Source: Takakia lepidozioides (Eukaryota; Streptophyta; Takakiopsida; Takakiales; Takakiaceae). From it: DNA of 60,000 nt. The notes under the pieces are model-generated. The model worked only from the letters and a program-made list of their open reading frames with translations. It did not search any database and was not told where the DNA came from. The first letter of the stretch is position 1, and every line of letters starts with the position of its first letter. Both the position numbers and the translations under genes were made by a program. The stretch lies in the NCBI GenBank assembly GCA_030704615.1, contig CM060731.1, forward strand, positions 7,690,001 through 7,750,000, given 5' to 3'. This document shows, piece after piece, positions 56,565 through 60,000 of the stretch.

Positions 56565-58437
56565 TTAGCAGTTGTTGAGATGCGCTATAGGCATATACAG
56601 CACAGAATATGGAGTTCAACCGACCTATACATCACTTATCATAGCCAGTGTTCACCTGATTCAGCAGAGGACGTATGGCTTAAGTTGTGCACCAATGCAC
56701 GTTAGGGACTGTGAAGTTCATTTTGAACTGTCGTTTGGTAACCCTCTTGCACTCGTGGTCACCGTTGTAAAAGCCCTAGGAAGCGGCAGAATCAATCTTG
56801 AAATTATTGTCCGCTGGGCCGTATGGCCAGCTGAGAACGATGTAAAAGACTACCATGTCTTAACGATTCATGCTTAAGCTTGTCCAAGACCAAATTGAGC
56901 TCAAGTGATAAATGGACGACTTCTCATGTACATTTACAGTCATGATATCAATTTTCCTCTGATATTGAGTCCCAAGTGTTTGGAAGAGTGGTGCAATATT
57001 GAGCATAGGAAGACATCGTGCCATTAGCTCAAGAAGCTAATCTCTCAGCTAGAGTTTTCTCACCTGTACTGAAGCTCAGAGACTCTCTACAGAAGAAGAG
57101 GGAGAGAGAAAGTAAGGGATTGGAGGGATGAGCAGGGGAGAGGCAGGGCATCTACTTGGTCGAAAATAAATTGGTCACATAAAGCCAAAATTCGTCTGTA
57201 AGGTAGTGAAGTGGTGTTCGACATGAGCGTACAGGAAGTTTGAATGATGTGAGAAGCATGGTAGGCAACTACAATTACGTCGATGGCTAGAGCTGCAACC
57301 CCCACACCCAAAAACAGTACCATCAGGTTACGAATCAGATTGAGACAATGACGGACAGAGAGCTCCTGGAGCGTGTAAGAGTTCGACATTTGAGGTCCTT
57401 GAATTTTTGTTGGGTTCCGTGTAGTGTTCAGTATGGTTGTCTGCCTCTAAGTTATCCCCCGCTTCCACTGTCGCTGTGTGCTCGGCCATTCTCGAGGGTC
57501 TTTACTGTCTCTCTTATACCTCTTTCCACCGCACTCTGGGAATGCCTGGTTTAGAGTTCTATGAATACCTCTAGCCGATAGATCGAACCAGGGTCCCTTT
57601 GTATCCAAGTCCGATCTCTCGAGTGTCCAGAAATAGATCGGACTTCGAAATGCAAAATGGCGCCCACCCTTTATATCATTTTCTCTCAGAAGGCAGAGAG
57701 AGTTGAGTATGTATTACCACCCAAAATTGTACTCACGGACGAGGGTGTAAATAACTCCTTACCTACAATCATCCACAAATTTGAACCTTATTATGTAACT
57801 ACCACATCCATTTGCTCATAAAGTTTCGGCACATTCCACCGTTGTAATTTGCCAAAAGCAAACATGACTTTTACACGTTCACTCCCCAAGAGAACTTGGG
57901 GTAATTCCGGTTTGACCACACATTTGCTATATCGGGTTCCCTCCAGAATGCCCACCACATTCGTAATCTGTGGGACATACAAAGTGCTGTCTCAAAAAGT
58001 GAGAGCCGAAATCCCAAAAATCTATGGGTTGCTTTGTATGTGAAATTGGAGGGTAAATTTGCCTCTTTTGCCTCTATGTCTCCAAGCACCCCATGGGGAC
58101 ATCACATTCTAAATAAAATCATACTTCCAACGGTTGTTCTGTACCCAGTCACTCGCTGACGTGGCGTTTTTCTACTGGATTTGAGGAGGGGTGCTATTTG
58201 TGGTATTCTACGACCTACTAGATTTTAACTACCTACCTACCTGCTGAGGGGATGAAAACTTCATACCACAGCTCCAAATGGATAGAAAACATGGTGGTAG
58301 GTACGTACAAGGGTAAACTGTCTGGCTAGCTGCCCTATTGGCTCGCTGCCCTAAAAACCCGTTATGTCCGATAGCACTCGATAGGAGCCCCGCTACCGGA
58401 TATAGCAGGTTGCCCTGACATCTCGCCGTTAACGCAG
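56565..58437. other. 3' UTR of the DUF538 gene, then no gene seen
   Basis: Short frames only. It contains the stem-loop described at 57607. Confidence 0.4.
57607..57645. repeat. perfect 11-bp stem-loop
   Basis: AAGTCCGATCT (57607-57617) pairs with AGATCGGACTT (57635-57645) around a 17-base loop. Possible MITE terminus or chance; no duplication was found. Confidence 0.55.
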
Positions 58438-58445
58438 CTCGGTAG

Positions 58446-59285
58446 CAGCGTTTTTTTTATGCGCGAAATTTCGCCACTTTTTTAGGAAGAAACTGGCCTC
58501 ACGAAATCTACAAAGGAATTGTGGGTTAAAATATGGCACAGTTTTGCATTACTGCCCTACCTAATTCCATCATGTCGCTGCAATGAGGACGCCGCCTGTG
58601 CAGCTATCGCACAGGGAAAGAGCCACATGCCATACGGTTCGTTAGATCCAGATGATCTTGCCTATCGATTTCTAGAAACCCTACCACCCTACCAGCGCAA
58701 GGAGCAAAGCCTTGGGTTCAAACTCTTCCCGCTTTCGCCAAGGGGTCGGGCTATGGAGGGAACTCTCGTCACATGAGGCTTTGAGCAGAGTTGCTGATCT
58801 TGGACAATATTAGTCATATTTGTCAATAGATTGTATCCATGTGAGAGAGTTGTGCTAGGCTGGTTGCCTTTGTTTCCATGGCTTTTTTGCCTTGTTCTGA
58901 TCTGCACGAAACTTTTAAGATATTCCGGGTGTTTTTTTCATTTATGTTTGTTCCTGTACACTGACGTGGTTTGCTTGTGTAGATCCTACCCTGTGCTGCA
59001 GTGGGCAGAGTCTTTGTGGCTAAGGGTCAATTCCTCCGGAGGGTATTTTCGCTCAACAACATGCTTTGCAATATGCAGTGTCGTTGTTACTTAGAAAAAA
59101 TTACTTCCCTGGTCGCTCCCACAAACCGAACACTGCATGAGTTGAGTTCGCATAAAACTCGTCAAACATTCTTGACAATAGCCACCGGTTCAAGATCACA
59201 TGCCACAGAGTCGCCAATTGATCTTCCTCATAGGCCAGCCAGGAGCCAACGTGGCTCAAATTCTTAAATGAAAAAAAAAACGCTG
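58446..59285. mobile_element. non-autonomous hAT element, 840 bp
   Basis: The left end CAGCGTTTTTTTT matches the reverse complement of the right end ...AAAAAAAAAACGCTG. A perfect 8-bp duplication, CTCGGTAG, flanks it (58438-58445 and 59286-59293). Just inside the left end, GCGAAATTTCGCCA echoes the GGCGAAAATTCGCC of the three small MITEs, so they share a terminal type. The interior has two exon-like open stretches (58519-58776 and ~58983-59267) with no hAT transposase motif, possibly captured host sequence. Confidence 0.92.
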
Positions 59286-59293
59286 CTCGGTAG

Positions 59294-60000
59294 GTAGCAG
59301 GGCTCCTCTCGAATGCTACCTAGTCCATAACCAATTCTGTTCGATCCCATTTTGATTTTGCTACTGCAGGTATGGAGAGATTATATGCGATGACTAGACG
59401 GTACTGTCTTTTTGAATATAGGATGCGTGAGCTATAGATCAGAAAAAATGTCTCGGATTAGCATCTGAGCATCCAGGTAGAGGCCGCCACTTCCAACTAC
59501 TCCACGTAGGTAGAGTGCTTGAGCACCTCTAGTACGTGGCAACCTGGTTATACACGACAAGCAAGCTGATCCGGGATGCATATTGCAGGCCCTTCTCCAC
59601 TGCACCGACAACCCTAAATTGTCCCCACTCTCCAGTGACCAGTCCCCACTAGTTTCACTTTGTCTAAGTTTATAAAAGAATAGATAACCCTATTGACATT
59701 GGATCTACTAGCCCACATCATCTGAGAGAGACGTGTACCTAGGCACACTACATTTGTCTCTAATTGTGTAAGTTAGGAACTCATCGACCCAATAGTGCCT
59801 AGCAAATGGACCATTCCATCTCTAGGACGCAAGATTCATATCAAATGGTAGTGTAATGCCCGAAGTGCCTGCAGGGTTGTGGCAATGCTAGCACTTCCGA
59901 TTCAAGAACATCAGAGCTTGTCATTGGTGTTCCTGGGTCAATGCATATTTCAGAAGTATTCTTCCAAGCTTACACATACCATGATACATCCTTATAAAGC
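59294..60000. other. no gene seen
   Basis: Non-coding up to the window end. Confidence 0.4.

Noticed and set aside
1-60000. CRISPR arrays, bacterial operons, riboswitches or prophage
   Set aside because: Nothing in the window fits; gene structure and families are plant nuclear.

Overview
This window is nuclear DNA from a land plant. Genes have several introns of about 100-400 bp with GT-AG borders, and the families are plant ones: an ERD4/OSCA channel, a DYW-class PPR protein, a DUF538 protein, CACTA and hAT transposons, and a chromodomain Ty3 retrotransposon with a tRNA-Met primer site. The compact introns, the long PLS-type PPR array and the mixture of repeats suggest a non-seed plant (bryophyte or lycophyte). 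That placement is an impression from gene style and was not tested.

Layout. Positions 1-11452 are CACTA (En/Spm) territory. A decayed Tnp2 transposase on the + strand runs in from the left edge. A second truncated Tnp2 copy faces it on the - strand. Next comes a + strand TNPA-like gene whose last large exon also encodes an FCP1/NIF-like HAD phosphatase domain. The right terminus of the element lies at 11452. Nested in that terminal region is a complete small non-autonomous CACTA (10467-11313) with matching ends and a GTG target duplication. Positions 12376-13457 hold a broken, unrecognised ORF. Positions 14416-21010 are a chromovirus-type Ty3 element whose 5' LTR is truncated and whose gag-pol is broken by frameshifts and stops. 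Tandem repeats follow.

Host genes. A probable PATRONUS/securin-like cell-cycle gene starts at 22558. A complete eight-exon ERD4/OSCA3-type channel gene (738 aa) lies at 32369-36615. A DYW-class PPR gene at 41110-43965 is now a pseudogene. A small intact DUF538 (SVB-like) gene lies at 56091-56564.

Between the genes are further mobile elements: three copies of one ~280-bp hAT MITE family, each with a perfect 8-bp target duplication; a related 840-bp hAT element, also with a perfect duplication; a tRNA-derived SINE; a LINE reverse-transcriptase fragment; and a pogo-like transposase relic. Much of the rest is non-coding with no recognisable gene.

The most unusual points are the TNPA-phosphatase ORF inside a CACTA element, the tail-to-tail Tnp2 copies that could form a long hairpin RNA, the hAT family defined from the sequence alone, and a repeated pattern of CGA codons turned into TGA stops.
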